Below, one piece after another: positions 15,518 through 28,246 of a DNA stretch of 64,000 nucleotides. The DNA is from Chrysomallon squamiferum (Eukaryota; Mollusca; Gastropoda; Neomphalida; Peltospiridae), in contig CM022670.1 of assembly GCA_012295275.1 (NCBI GenBank), positions 14,023,373 through 14,087,372 on the forward strand, written 5' to 3'. Below the pieces are notes generated by a model. That model saw only the letters and a list, made by a program, of their open reading frames with translations, had not been told where the DNA came from and searched no databases. Position 1 is the first letter of the stretch; the number at the start of each line of letters is the position of its first letter. Position numbers and translations under genes: made by a program.

Positions 15518-16231
15518 CAACAACAACAACAATAAACAACATCAACAACAACAACAACAACAATACAAACAATAATAATTGATCTATAACTTAATACCCA
15601 ATGAATTAACTGGTCCCATTTTAATAAGATCAGTTTGCACTCCTGTTTCAAAGGTTGATCTGCTGTGAAGACTAGATATATCATGTAGTAATGTCCAAAG
15701 AAAACCTTCAAAAAAGAAAAAAAAAAATATGACCGACTACATTTAATAAATCAAAATATTTAAAATATAATAAGAAAAAGAAGAAGAAAAAGAAAATTTA
15801 GAAAACCTATTAAAAATGAAATTCAGTATTTCACATGTAGATATAAATTCATATAATTGACTGCACAAAGAAAAATGAATATATTAAAAAAAAAAAAAGC
15901 GAAATGCAAAAATGTACATTTGTCTGTACAACATTAAAATGCTAAAAACTAAAGATATACAAAGATTATAATTTGTGATAAAATATGAAAAAAGGTAAAT
16001 GAATTTGTATCTACAGTTTTAATATATAACAATCTTGATGTACTTTATATGCACATTAGCATTCTTAGATGTATTTGTATAGCATCTCCCTAAATGTCAT
16101 TATTTTTCCACAAACATAATTTAACTTTACAATAAAGAAAATGATCAAAAATGAATAAGTACTTAGTCTGTTAAGTGCCCTTTGAGATAAACTGAAACCT
16201 TTGTTAAAAATATAATAAATAAATAAATAAA

Positions 16232-16272
<41 letters not shown>

Positions 16273-18595
16273 ATAATAATAATAATAAAAAAAATATATA
16301 ATTACCTTTGCCTGGACCATTTTTCTCAGCATGTAACTTAAAAGGAAAATAATATAACAGAGTAACCAGCAAGGCATGAAAAGTTATGCTATTATTAATG
16401 TATCAGTTTTATATATATATAAAAAAATAAAATCATAAATGATATTAAATTTATAAAAAATATAAAAAGTTTAAAGACATTAAAAAGAAATTAACAAAAC
16501 AAACACATTAATCATTTTTGAAATTGTAATTATTATATAATTCACTTACATCAGGTAACTGCTTAATATTGAACAAATTATTTTAGAAATATTTGTTTAA
16601 TACAAACTCACCAATTTCTGATGAAGTTTTGATTGTGGACTAATGGACAAAAGCTGAAGTAAGTCTTCTGTGCTAAATATCTGGAAAGAGTGGTTAAAGA
16701 AAAATAAATATTATTTAATTTATAGTGATATGTAATAGATATGTGTAAATTAATCATTCAAAATTTCTTTCCACTTAGAACTTAACAAAACTTTTATTCT
16801 TTAAACAATATTTATTCTTATAATGGATGAGTAACTGGTCAGAAGACTGAATGAGAAAGCAAGAAAGTAAAAGATTTTTAAAATGTTATTCTTATAAAAT
16901 GACTTTCATTCAGTATCTTTGTGTGTATATAATTAACTACCTTGGTGTGACAGTCCTAACATGGATTAACTACCTTGATGGATTGTCCTAACATAAAATG
17001 TATTTTGTAATGAGAATGTGATGGAATTTAGATTTAAATTATTATTTCAAATTTTATATGGAATTTTAAAAGTGTCTTTGTAAATACACTGAGTTATGTT
17101 AAAATATTAAGGTTTTTTTCACCTTAGAATAGTAGTGTATGTCGTTAGATCGATAGATTGATAGATACACAGGTATATATATATAAATACAAATAGTATA
17201 CAATAAACTAAGTTACCTTATCTTGACTTAAACCACTTTCTGGTAGGAAGACACTTAGCGAGTAGTCATAGTGACAGTGTTTAAGATGTGTTGCTAGGAG
17301 ACTGTTGGCAGCTCGGTGAAGAAGTGATCCTTCTTCTGGGTCCTTCAAGTCGTGCAGTGATAGTGGACCTTTGAATGATGTCTGCAGTTCTGTGACAATG
17401 CTGTTTCTCAGCTGAGACTGTTAAAATAAAATTTATAAAATGTTATTATTATTTAGTTTAAAGCAAAATAATAAACAAGTATGGAAAATATTAAAATATT
17501 TATTAAATTCAAAGCACTTTTAAGTAAATATTTATTAATTAATAGTAGTTTGAATAGTTTTAGGTTTTTTCTCCAAATACTCTGTGGTAACAGATAATCT
17601 GTTTCTTTAGAAAACAAGACTGCTACAATTCAGATGTAGGTCCAAATTGGTTATTTGTTGTTTAAGCAATTTAAAACTATGAAACACTTCATTAGGCTCT
17701 TTAATCATGTTAAACCTGCAGACACACATGTGATATAATCTCATCAGCAGCAGCTAAGTTTATGTGGTCCCTCTCAGTGACAATCTCTGGTGTTTGCATG
17801 AAGCAGGATATTCAAAAGAGCATTAATCAGTTATTATGCAAAACAAAAGAGATATCTGTATCTACTTTACATTCTTTTATCTATTATAAATCATTCAGTA
17901 CACACATACAGATAGAAAGCAAAAACAAGAATGTTAAAGTTTTTGTCATTTAGATATACAAATAGAGTTCAGTGTAACATGTATTTGTATCATTAATCAA
18001 AACTAAACTAAACTAAACTAAAATAAAATAAAATAAACAATAATGATAATATTATTAAAATAAATAAATAAGTAACACATTACACATTCATTTTATACTC
18101 ATTACAGTTGTTCAATAATATAAACAGATTAAAGCAAAATGGCAAGCTGTATGATAACAGTAGCTGTGTAACTTGAAATAATATTTTGTTAAAATTAATA
18201 ATGTGAAGCTGACACAAAATGATTTAGGCAGGTATCAGTTTTACACGTGTAATATTTTCTGTTAATAAGAAAAAAAAAAGGATGTTTTTGTTTTTATTTT
18301 TAATAAATATCAAATAAGAGATTACGGTTATCACGAAAACACGTCAAAGCAAACTAAACGCAGGACTGAACACGTTTTTAAGTGGCGGCTAAAAAATAAT
18401 TTGAACACATACGGCATAATAGTTCGACTCTATCCTTATGTCTGTTTAACTATCTTTAAGTGCTAACTAATGCTGATTTTAAAGCATTACAAAAATTACC
18501 TTAACGGTGTCTATAAGGCCTCGATGTTTTAAACTTCGATACAAACGACTTCGAAGCTCTTCGGCTGTCAAATATTCTGGATTAGCTTCCTCCAT
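1865..18595 (-). CDS. OFD1: OFD1 centriole and centriolar satellite protein, 28 exons
   Basis: OFD1 controls distal centriole structure and ciliogenesis. I placed 28 GT-AG exons, transcription order: 18595-18500, 17417-17217, 16680-16612, 16336-16306, 15705-15598, 15004-14862, 14544-14455, 14185-14102, 13705-13599, 13172-13053, 12553-12480, 12069-11978, 11516-11439, 10856-10789, 10474-10431, 9774-9623, 9173-9062, 8874-8826, 8450-8198, 7539-7458, 6545-6431, 5948-5827, 5668-5471, 5042-4897, 4045-3905, 3014-2970, 2715-2663, 1898-1865. All phases join; the total is 2907 nt, 968 aa (human about 1012). The start reads MEEANPEYLTAEELRSRLY. The LisH motif is at about residues 69-101 (YDYSLSVFLPESGL). 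Long coiled-coil exons follow (EIAKIRLEEKEQ, RRPTPETLMLQRDLERA). Near the end, DPLMQKYMSLVQQQ matches the human NPLEKYMKIIQQEQ region, and the protein ends SDDEFGW, recalling the human acidic/Trp tail. Exon 23 carries three SLDxxWxS motifs. Splice sites are inferred without transcripts. Confidence 0.95.
3669..3878. repeat. 30-bp minisatellite in OFD1 intron 25
   Basis: About six to seven tandem copies of a 30-bp unit containing AAATCAAGATGTCTGTTCAG lie just beyond the donor of the exon ending at 3905. Inner units differ by one or two bases and the exon-proximal ones are more diverged. The sequence across the donor (around 3890-3907, AAATCAAGATGGCTACCTG) resembles the unit, so the array may have been seeded by exon-junction sequence. 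It gives spurious open frames but is intronic. Confidence 0.85.
5365..5414. repeat. (ATA)n microsatellite, OFD1 intron 23
   Basis: Uninterrupted ATA trinucleotides within the intron between exons 23 and 24, next to further A-rich simple sequence (5290-5345). Confidence 0.9.
6649..6740. repeat. (AT)n microsatellite, OFD1 intron 20
   Basis: Alternating AT with a few CA interruptions, just upstream (in gene sense) of the exon at 6545-6431. Confidence 0.85.
7571..7690. repeat. (AAAT)n then (ATA)n microsatellite, OFD1 intron 19
   Basis: Tetranucleotide AAAT repeats pass into ATA repeats, just upstream in gene sense of the exon at 7539-7458. Confidence 0.85.
12145..12214. repeat. (TG)n followed by (TA)n microsatellite, OFD1 intron 11
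   Basis: A compound dinucleotide tract: TG with two CG interruptions, then long alternating TA. Confidence 0.85.
15460..15530. repeat. (ATA)n and (ACA)n microsatellite, OFD1 intron 5
   Basis: ATA repeats pass into ACA repeats, just after the donor of exon 5. A shorter version is present at the matching place in unit II (37264-37340). Confidence 0.85.
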
Positions 18596-19316
18596 TTCAG
18601 TTTCTTTTTAATATTTTTTTTTCAATATTTTAGTATGTATTATCTGAACATCAATCTTCAAAAATATCATTAATTTCTTCTGATAATATAATGAACACCT
18701 GCATTTATATAACATAAGTCCAAATAGTCAACAAACATTTCAAACGACGCCATGTTACAGTCATGCACTTAATAATGTACTTCTGCAGAATACAGTTTAA
18801 TAACAACATAAAACGAAAATATTTGCAATGAATCGAAACATGAGATAGTTCGAAAGTTATTATACATTTTTAAAATAGTTTCTACATGAATGAAATTATA
18901 ATTAACTGTACAGTTAGAAATTATATAATAATGCCTTTTGTATCTAATAGGGTTGCCTCCCTTGAAAATACACGCCTCTTACTTCCATATAACTAAGGTG
19001 AGATTCTTGTACACGTCAAAATTGTCTTGATTTTCGATGACATCGTTTGTCATGATTAAATTTTCATCAGTTTAGAACTCAAATTCAGGTTTAATCCGTA
19101 ACACCTGTATATTACTACTAAATTCTCATTTAATTTTAATTTTATTATTATTATTTTTTTGTTACAAACAGAATGGCTGAATTATTTCATTGAAAGGTAA
19201 ATCGTTTTATTGATTCAATTCTTGAGCTGCATTTTAATTATATTTTATTTTCAATTTTTACATTTTTTCAGTTTCTGGACAACTATAGTGTTTTCATTCT
19301 TTTAACAGACAATTCG
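18596..19316. promoter_or_regulatory. Divergent intergenic region between OFD1 and NAGA copy 1
   Basis: The start codons of OFD1 (minus, 18595) and NAGA copy 1 (plus, 19317) are about 720 bp apart and point away from each other, so both promoters and 5' untranslated regions must lie here or reach into it. I see no convincing TATA box. A less AT-rich patch lies near 18955-19005, with an ETS-like ACTTCC at about 18981. Only the NAGA-proximal 250 bp or so survives in unit II. Confidence 0.55.
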
Positions 19317-22300
19317 ATGACAATGAAACCACTGAACCAAATTCCCTATTTTCTTGGTCTCCTGGTTGCATTTCTGTCATTAGTTGGCAGTTTGGACAAT
19401 GGACTGGTCAGGACTCCTCCAATGGGGTGGATGGACTGGGAACGTTTCAGGTGTAATGTAGACTGTGATACTGATCCAGATAACTGTATAGGGTATGTTT
19501 TTGTAGTAGTATTGTGTATAATGTGTACAAGCTTTGTTGGTAAAACATGGGTATCTGACACTGAGGACCTAGTTCTGCTCCTCTTGGTGGAGAATGATTC
19601 AACTGTGCAATAAATTCATTTTCATCTCCAGTGACTTTTTTTTTTTTTCAATTTAAATCTAGAAGTCTCTAGTGAAGTTTCTCTGAAGGCTTTTTTAAAA
19701 ATAAACTATATTTTATAATGTTCTCCATTCAGAGAGAGACTTTTCATGAGAACAGCAGATCGCATGGTTAAAGATGGTTACAGAGATGCAGGATATGTGT
19801 ACATTTCCATCGATGACTGCTGGATGTCTAAAGAACGAGATTCTCACTTAAAACTGCAGGCAGACCCAAAACGTTTTCCACATGGCATCAAATGGCTGGC
19901 AGATTATGTATGTCATAATCGCATCTATTCTTTCTGTTAAATATTTTACATTTTTTATATTTTTTTAACATATTTATTTATAAGATATTTAGAGACAAAT
20001 TCAGAAAATGTTTTTATTTCACATAATATAGAGGCCTATTTGTATTGATGGATGGATGGATGGATGGATTGTTGAATGTGTGTGTGTACACACACACACA
20101 TACACATTATGCATATATACATAAACATAAAAACTAATATTTTCATGAACATGCACACACACACACACACACATTGATATTTCACATTAGTTTTCTTTAC
20201 AGTGATTTAATAATAGTGTTCAAAAATGTCCTTTTCTTTATTATTATTTATCAATTAAATAAATTTGCAATTAGATGCATAAAAGAGGCCTGAAGCTTGG
20301 TATTTATGAAGACTTTGGTACAAAAACTTGTGGGGGTTATCCTGGCAGTGAGTTCTTTTTAATGACTGACGCCCAGACATTTGCACAGTGGGGTGTTGAC
20401 ATGCTCAAATTAGATGGGTGTAATTCTCATGTGGATCAAATGCCTCAAGGTTAGTTTAGATTTTTTATTTAAAAATGTAAGCTAAACACTTTTCATTGTT
20501 TGTTAAAGATAATTTTTCTTTTAAAATTATTTTATTTAATGTGAGATAAATGAATTTATTAAAAAGATTAGAAAGGAGAAAAGTATAATTTATTTTAATT
20601 TAATTTTTTTATTTCCTTCGTTTACTTCCATTTTATTTGTATATTGTTAAAACTATTTCTGTTTGATTTCTGTATTTTATTACTATATTATTAAAATTTA
20701 TTTCAGGTTACACAGCAATGGGAAAGTTTTTAAACAATACTGGTCGACCGATACTTTACTCTTGCAGTTGGCCTGCTTATTCAGGTTCTGGTAAAAAAGT
20801 GAGATATGTTGTTTTAAAAATTATTAATATATAAATAGACAAAATTATCTTTAAACTAATACTTGAGATGATAGTCAACAAAAAAATAGTTTCAAATATT
20901 TTAATATAAATGTACGGCCATTTTGTTTTTCATAGATATTTGAAATATTAATATAAACACACAAAATTATAATAAAATTAAAATGTCATGTAAGAAAACC
21001 AAAATATTCATAATTAGAATATTAAAGATTTTTGTTTTAAATATTTTTGACAAACATCATTTTTTTTCTTTATGTATGAGCATAACTGAATATCCTCTAA
21101 TTAATGACATTTTTGTTATCATAGCAATAATACTTCTAAAATAAAGAATAAAATAAATAAATAATGAATAAATAAACTGAATGTATCTCTAGATATTCAA
21201 AATAAGTTGTTTTAATATTGATCATAAATATTTTCAGTCCTGTCTAACAATTTTATATATTTATATTTACAATTTTGTAGACTGATTATCAACTGATTGC
21301 TAAGACGTGTAATATGTGGAGGAACTATAAGGATGTTGAGGATGCCTGGGACTCAGTCTATGGAATTATTCAGTTCTATGCACAGGACAGAGATAACTTC
21401 AGTTCTGTAGCTGGTCCAGGAAATTGGAATGACCCAGATCAGGTATTAAAGGAACCAGAAATTTACATATTTTTAAAGTTACATTTTTTTAATGATTCAT
21501 TTGTTAATACTTGTTTCAAACATTGTTTGTTTCTGTGCACAAGAGATAATTTTAATTTAACCACTGGAAATTTTAAGTGATATTAATTTTTTGTTTTAAT
21601 TTGGATACTTATTACTCTTTCCATAGAATTATGTTTTTTGTACATAAATAAATAATAAAAAAATAAAAATCTAAATAAACCCAGTTTACCTCTATTTCAT
21701 AACAATGTGAGGTTTTATAACAATATTTTAATTATTACATTTTTAAAACATTTTTGTTTCAGTTAATAATTGGAGATTTTGGTTTGAGCTGGGATCAGCA
21801 GAAAGTGCAGATGGGGATGTGGGCAATAATGGCTTCCCCACTTTTCATGTCTGTGGATCTGGACCGCATTAGTCCTCAGTCTCGAAAGCTTCTGCTTAAC
21901 CGAAGAATTCTGTCAGTCAACCAAGACAAACTTGGAGTTCAGGGGACAAGATTAATGAGCAAGGTTTGCAGGTTTTTCTCAATAATCCCTACTCTAGAAC
22001 AAAAACCAGTGACAGAATCATTAGAAAAATCTTTATTCTTAAAATACAAGAATAATATGGGGTAAAATTTTAATGTAAGGTTTGTCAGTAAATGTTAAAG
22101 TATTCAGTTAATTAAAGCTACACTACCATCTAAAAAAATCTCCCCCCCAAAAAATAATAATAATAAATTTAAAATAAAGCAGAAAAAAAAACATTTCAAC
22201 TCTGATACTTAAAATTAAATACAATGTTTATAGCTATGAAAGTTTAATTATTATTATCATCCACTTTTTGAAGTTGAATCTCACAAATTTAAATTTAAAA

Positions 22301-22839
22301 TAGAGGGAAATGTAAATTGTGGTATCTTCCATGTTATTACCAATTACAGTGTGAACAAATTGCAGAAATATAATTAATTTTGTTCTGTTTAAGAAAATCA
22401 GTCTTGCTAATAATAAAATATGAAAATATTTGAATCATTCAGACCTGTGCACGTGGCAGAGATAACTCCAGTTGTGTAGTTGGTCTATGAAATGTGAATA
22501 CTCTGGATTTACAATTTCAGAATCTGAAAATATTAATTCTTCATATTCCAGGGCATACAGCTGGATGTTTGGACAAAGCCAATATTACCAAAAGGAAGTT
22601 TGGCTGTGGCTATCATCAATGGCAATAACAAAGGCGTTCCACAGAAAGTGGTTGTTAGTTTGAAAGAACTTGGACTGACTGATCCAGCAGGGTACAATGT
22701 AACTGAATCATTTGATGGACTGTCCCTTGGAGTGGTGCAGCTTCATACTAACTTGCTACTTCATATCAATCCTACTGGTATTTTTATGTTTACAGCAGTG
22801 CCAGTAAACACTCGTGTGAAAGCTAGGCAGTATAATTAG
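19317..22839 (+). CDS. NAGA: Alpha-N-acetylgalactosaminidase (GH27), copy 1, intact
   Basis: A lysosomal GH27 glycosidase removing terminal alpha-linked GalNAc. Seven exons: 19317-19492, 19733-19907, 20275-20449, 20707-20798, 21281-21442, 21763-21963, 22552-22839; 1269 nt, 422 aa (human NAGA is 411). Residues 1-25 look like a signal peptide, and the mature chain would begin [13 protein letters not shown], as in the family. The nucleophile is Asp164 in MLKLDGC and the acid/base is Asp224 in WRNYKD. Ser196 and Ala199 in SCSWPAY match the two residues that make human NAGA accept GalNAc, where alpha-galactosidase A has Glu and Leu. The conserved WNDPD is at 255-259 and an N-glycosylation sequon is at Asn185. 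A second in-frame ATG lies two codons downstream. Family and catalytic assignments are firm; splice sites are inferred but all phases fit. Confidence 0.95.
20050..20175. repeat. (GGAT)n and (CA)n microsatellites, NAGA copy 1 intron 2
   Basis: A short GGAT run is followed by TG/CA tracts. The same arrangement occurs in NAGA copy 2 at about 39160-39295, with a longer GGAT run. Confidence 0.8.
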
Positions 22840-22933
22840 TTGATGATTTAATAGATGAGGTTAGAAACATATATAATAATCATATGTATGTGTGTTTGTG
22901 TGAGCTTGTATAAATATATATTGATGTGTATGT

Positions 22934-22940
<7 letters not shown>

Positions 22941-22975
<35 letters not shown>

Positions 22976-23110
22976 TGATAGAAGATAGATAGATAGATAA
23001 ATAGATAGATAGAGATAGGTAAGGTAAGATAAGATAAGATTAGATAAGTTAGATAGATAGATAGATAGACATAAAGATAGATAGATAGACATATAGATAG
23101 ATACATATAT
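22941..23110. repeat. (CA)n / (TA)n / (GATA)n compound microsatellite
   Basis: It starts about 100 bp after the NAGA copy 1 stop. The matching tracts at 41220-41330 and 46140-46325 differ in length and interruptions. Confidence 0.9.
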
Positions 23111-23525
23111 AGATGTAGATAAAGTCTAATTGATAGATGGTTTTGAAAACAGCATGATAGAAAGAACAGGATTCAGTTAGCCACAAGTACAGCTCTGCTT
23201 TCTGCACTTCTAGTCAAAAATATAGTTTTTATTTTACACCAACACTTTGCAGACATTACTAAATCCTAAACAAAACATCATTTCATTCTTAACTTTTGAG
23301 TTCTGTTAATGAGCAGCTTTAAGCTGTACACATATCAATTTTATTACATGTGGTGGTACTTAATATTTTATGGTATATAACCATTATCATTTGGTCAGAG
23401 ATTTTTGTGATTTTAAGAGTAAAAATTATTGATGTTATCTATGTGAGTATTTAACTTTAAAAGTTTTCCTAATACATCTCGAAATTTTCTTATTTTTTAT
23501 ATTCTATTTTATTTGTATGTATACA

Positions 23526-23600
<75 letters not shown>

Positions 23601-24183
23601 ATATACATTTTGTTAATGTTTTATTTAAGCACTGCCAATGATCAAGTAGTTACAATTACAGAAACAGATTTTAATGAAAATAAATATATGCAATACGTTT
23701 TTACATTCATTACATTGTCATGAAAGAGAATATTTTCATTCTGGAAATGGCTACCATGATATTCCTGTTCCTTTTGAACATCAGCTTGTAAAATTGCTAC
23801 TTAATTATAAAATTGTTTAAAAATCATAATAATAATTCTCTTATTGTTTGTGTTTGCATTTCAATAATAAGTGAGAAAAAAAAATGTTTTGAACTCATAC
23901 ACACCATGACTAGTTTTTGAAAGTTTTACATTAATCTATAAGTGGATGTGTTTGTGTCTTTGATCTCAAACATCATGACTTACGTTTTATTAAATTATAA
24001 TAAATCTTCCTTGAATTCCATGTACAATTATTTTATTTTTATTTTATTTTAGTAAATAACTTAAGAACTCTTGAATATACACAATCACATGTTACTATTT
24101 ACCTCATGCATTAAGTTTTAATAATAATGATCTACCACTAAAATTCTGTCTTGAATACAGTGATTTAATTGTTATTAAATTTT

Positions 24184-24189
24184 AATAAA
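24184..24189 (+). promoter_or_regulatory. Candidate polyadenylation signal AATAAA
   Basis: AATAAA followed by the T/G-rich TCTGTTGAACTTGATTTG. The site and its downstream context are conserved after NAGA copies 2 (about 42420) and 3 (about 47448). It is 1.3 kb from the stop, and an earlier AATAAA near 23680 is an alternative. Confidence 0.3.
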
Positions 24190-25662
24190 GATCTGTTGAA
24201 CTTGATTTGATTTTCACTACTTTTTAATATTTGTCTTTAAAATAATGTTTTGAAAATATTTGCCATTTTCTCATTAACTTAAAATTTCACTCGTTTGTAT
24301 TATTCTAATGCTACCATGTTCTATACTCTATCACAAATGATATTTTTTTTATATACTAGTAATTTTACAAAATGAGTTGATTTATTATTTTAAATATATA
24401 TACTTTTTAATGATTTTTATATTTGTAAATTGTCTTTTTAATGATATAAGTAACCTTTTGCTCAATACATTTTTTTGTAAAAGACTTAATCTGTTATTTA
24501 ACGAACATCTTTTATTGATGATCAAACCATACTGAAAAACTGGTTGTTCTTATTTATTTATTTATTTATTTATTTATTATCCTTATCTACTAATCTTTGT
24601 TAATAATAAAGTATGACCTTAAAATATCTAAGTTCAAAAGAATGCATGGTATTTTTTGCTACTTTTATTGTAATGGTATTTTGTTCACAAAATATATATA
24701 TATATATGGTATTTTGTACAAAATATATATATATGTAAAAATTTAACAATGTATGCAAATTTATTATTATTATTATCATAATCATTATTATTATTATTAT
24801 TACGCTTGAAAACACGGGTTGACCGAATGTAATAATTTACGTTGCTAATCAGGTATTTTAGTTAGTGTAATTTCAAATTATCTGATTGTCATCATCAGTT
24901 GTTGAATCAGTTACGCCAAGTACAGAACGGTTAATTTCCAAACATATTTTCATTGGGAGTATTAGAAACATTATTTTATAGAGGGTTAAAGAGAAATGAA
25001 AGGATTATGATATCCTGTGCGTCCAGTTAGTACAAGACAGTATCGAGATTTAAAAAGAAAAGTCTGTAATATTATATCTAAACAGAGGTGGTTAATCACT
25101 CATCAGCAAAGGTTGAAGTTTAGGTGAAGCTGTGAGTAAAATGAACTGTTAGTGTGTCGTCTTGAATTATCTTGACATGTTGCATGAAATCTTTGACTTG
25201 ATATCTGCCCATAATCATCTCATTTCTTTTTGCTTTTTTTTTTAAATTCTGCGCCATAAATATTCACTGAAATATAATATCACAGACTAGATATTATGAT
25301 TTATTATTCACAGATATAAATTTAAAAAGAAATAATAATATTTTATAAAAGCACAACACAAAGCAAATAGTTCATCTGGTTTCATATGCATACAACCGTC
25401 TGCCTACTTATTTTAGATGCCTACAAAAATGAAAGGAACAAATATTGATTGAACTAATTAATGTCTGCTAAAAATATCACATCATGCTTGGAAAATATTC
25501 TATAAATAATTTTTAAAATATAAGTTATTATTGTTAAAATCACTATCTTTCAAATTTTTACCACAGAAACAAACAGTTACGTGTAAAATAAATGTTTATT
25601 AAAATAACAAAGTAATATTCTTAGCTGCTAATATGCATCCCTGATTCGCTCCAAAAGCGCGG

Positions 25663-25703
<41 letters not shown>
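25663..25703. repeat. (CA)n microsatellite next to X1
   Basis: A pure CA run about 40 bp beyond the X1 stop in gene sense. The equivalent beside X2 (48990-49135) is much longer and interrupted. Confidence 0.9.
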
Positions 25704-25706
<3 letters not shown>

Positions 25707-25743
25707 GATCGCACACACAGGTATACATACACGCAAGATACTA

Positions 25744-26988
25744 TTAGTTAACACCAAATCCAAAGTAGTTTCCAAAGTTCCTGACTGGTCTATCATCGTC
25801 ATCATCACTGTCAACAGTGAAAATAGTGTGAATATTTTTGTGTTCTCCATTTGGTTTCTTTTTAATCTTTTCTTCGCTTGGGTAAGTCATCAGATTCACC
25901 GGATTCCAAACCCCCAAAACCCCCAGTAAAACCATCAGGCGAATTAGACTCTCCAGAACTTTTCTTACTGGCGTTCTTTGGCATATATGCACACAGTAAT
26001 TATTTTTTCAGTCTATTTCTATCGTAGTCTTTAGGGATTAGCTTCCCTTTTCCAGCTGGAACATCGGGATATACAGAAGCAACAACTTTGCGACGTAGTA
26101 ACTCGTTATAATTAGCTGTTTTGGGTCTCGTTATTCCGTTGGTTTCAGCTATTGGTGGAAGGTGCTGTTGTCGTGAACTATTTTGTTTTGAAGGTGGTTT
26201 TCTGGTATTGATTACATTTGCCCGCAAAATATTGTCCCCTTCCTGTGAGAGTCTTGGTATGGCTGTAGTTTCATCCTCTAAACGTCTTTGATATTTTCCA
26301 TTGACCTCTGTAGGTGAAACCCGTGATCCAGAGTTATTCGTGTTTCCTCTAGTTTTATCAACTCTAATTCCTCTCGAGCGATCCTTTACATCAGGAAAAG
26401 ATAGACCGCTGTTAGAAATTCTGGTTCGATGGGGTAGTAAAGGTATGTTTCTCGATCTGCCATACGTCAGTGGCTTAATAAGATGATCTTTTCTTGGTGT
26501 AATTAGCGGTTTTCGAAAGCTTTCTTTCTCAGTAAATTCTTTTTCCAAAAAACAATTGTTATCTGTTCCATTCTCTTCTCCTCCACGTTCTCCCTTTCCT
26601 GATAGTCCATCCGACCCGCCATTAAAAAAGGAAGTTCCTAAGTCGGATGCGAGATCCAGATTCGAAGACGGCAGATCAGTTGTATCATCTGAATTACCAG
26701 TCCGTGGTTGTGTAGAAAATACGGCTGTTTCAGTATTGTCACATTTCATTTTCGATTTTTCGCATGTCTGGTCTGGTTTCCATGTCAATGGTCCTTGAGA
26801 GAAAGCACTAGCTAAAACATTAATAATTCGAAAATTTGGACAGTCTTTTTCTGTCTCTTTTGTTTCTTGCTTTATTGTGTTGATAACCTCATTGGCATCG
26901 CTTTCAACTTTGGCTTTGCGAGCTTCTCGGTCATAAAAGATTTCGCCTTGTTTTATAAATATGTATTTTTGTCACCTTTCGTATCCAT
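25744..26988 (-). pseudogene. X1: broken copy of the unrecognised X gene
   Basis: This intronless minus-strand frame aligns along its length with X2 (49144-50693) but has at least three breaks. One T is missing from a T run near 26966-26970, which shifts the frame and stops it at about codon 12. A GAA-to-TAA change ends the long central frame at 26000. One extra base near 25870 shifts the C-terminal part. About 100 codons present in X2 are absent near 26575-26610. The frame is open where X2 is broken (near 26440). The C-terminus keeps KNIHTIFT, an Asp run and FGFGVN. No signal peptide or membrane segment is visible. Function unknown. Confidence 0.75.
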
Positions 26989-28054
26989 TATTTATACTGT
27001 AAAGTTAAAGAAATGAAAGGGACGAGTCTGAAAAGGAAAGGAATTTAATTATTCTTGATTAAATAATACGATTCTCATGAATATATAATATTTATGAATA
27101 ATTATTTATGAATATATAATATAATAATAGAGGTTATCCGAAAAGCTTGGATCCATTAAAGTTTTGGATTTCTAAATTTTTCGGAATCTGAAATACAAGG
27201 AGATAAACTCATAGGAAGACAGAATTTTAAACATGAAATTTGTTTCATTTATGCACATAGCTTTTGGAGAGTTTTAAATATTGTTTCATACTTAATGATG
27301 TTGTGCATGATAAAATCTATCACCATCTCAATTTTGGGTTACGCTGTTGAACTTATAATGTAAATACTTATGATTAGCTCGTAAATATTTCCAATTGCAA
27401 TTGTTATATTAGTATTATTATGTTAATGTCAATTAGTATAATAAAAAAAAAAAAAAAAAATAAATAAATAAATAACTGATCCTAAAACGTTGGTGCTATT
27501 CGTGACGTTTGATGAGGGAATATCTCCAGTAGTGATTTAGATAAAGTTTTTTCAGAAAAGGGGCTTTATGATTAAGGTGGCATTTATATAACTCATAAAG
27601 AAGAGAGATGAAAGAAGAGGGATCACGTTACGATAGCCTCCTTCCATCCGAATGCACGACTGTTCTGCGAGACTGACTTTTGGGCTAAAACGTTTTGTCA
27701 CGACGGAATTTGTTGTACAAAGTACAAGAGACACAACATATAGGTCCGTCTCTATATAATTTTGAAGTACCAAAAAAAGAATACACACGTAAATAAGCTA
27801 ATAAATATACAAAATACCGACATATTCACATACTAAAATAGACTGTTAAAACTAAACAAAATATAAGAACAAAAGTGAATATAAAGAAATATATTATTAC
27901 CTTTGAGGCTTCTACGTGAAGTAAGTAGACATTTTAAAACAAACTGATCCTGTTTGTCAGTGTGGAAATATTGAAATATTGCCAAACTTGCAAGATAAGG
28001 TGTTAATTGTGGCGAATCCAAATCATGTTGTTTGTATTGAAAATAATATACTCA

Positions 28055-28246
28055 CAGTCTAGGGCGGATCTATTATAAAACTAATGAAGCTTAAGTTTCA
28101 GAGCCCTTAATCCTAGAGACGCCCTAGCGGCCCACATTTCTTCAAAATTTTAATCAAAATATGAAAAGTGTTAAATTTTTAAAACGTTTCCACAGAAGAA
28201 GATAAAAGTGCTTGTGAAAGGCCAGCAAAATGTAGGTCCGCCACTG
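28055..28246. mobile_element. Possible non-autonomous hAT-like (MITE) remnant
   Basis: About 190 bp with related ends in inverted orientation: the left end reads CAGTCTAGGGCGGATCTA and the reverse complement of the right end reads CAGTGGCGGACCTACATT. CAGTGGCGGA-type termini are typical of some animal hAT elements. I could not find a matching 8-bp target duplication. The copy at 52792-53075 shares the position, so insertion predates the segmental duplication. Confidence 0.4.

Larger units (their letters stand above)
22840..25743. other. Intergenic: NAGA copy 1 3' flank, no gene seen
   Basis: It holds compound CA, TA and GATA microsatellites (22930-23110, 23530-23610), ATT tracts near 24760-24800 and otherwise AT-rich sequence. 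The block recurs downstream of NAGA copies 2 and 3 with about the same length, so it is part of the duplicated unit. I found no open frame with coding character. Confidence 0.6.

Noticed and set aside
19346-19561. Minus-strand frame opposite NAGA exon 1 (also 38463-38678)
   Set aside because: Conserved only because the sense exon is conserved; no splice or domain support.
27552-27788. Minus-strand frame with TTNSVVTKRFS, partly matching 51338-51529
   Set aside because: The two copies differ by frame-shifting changes within the supposed coding part and no family was recognised, so I treat it as intergenic.
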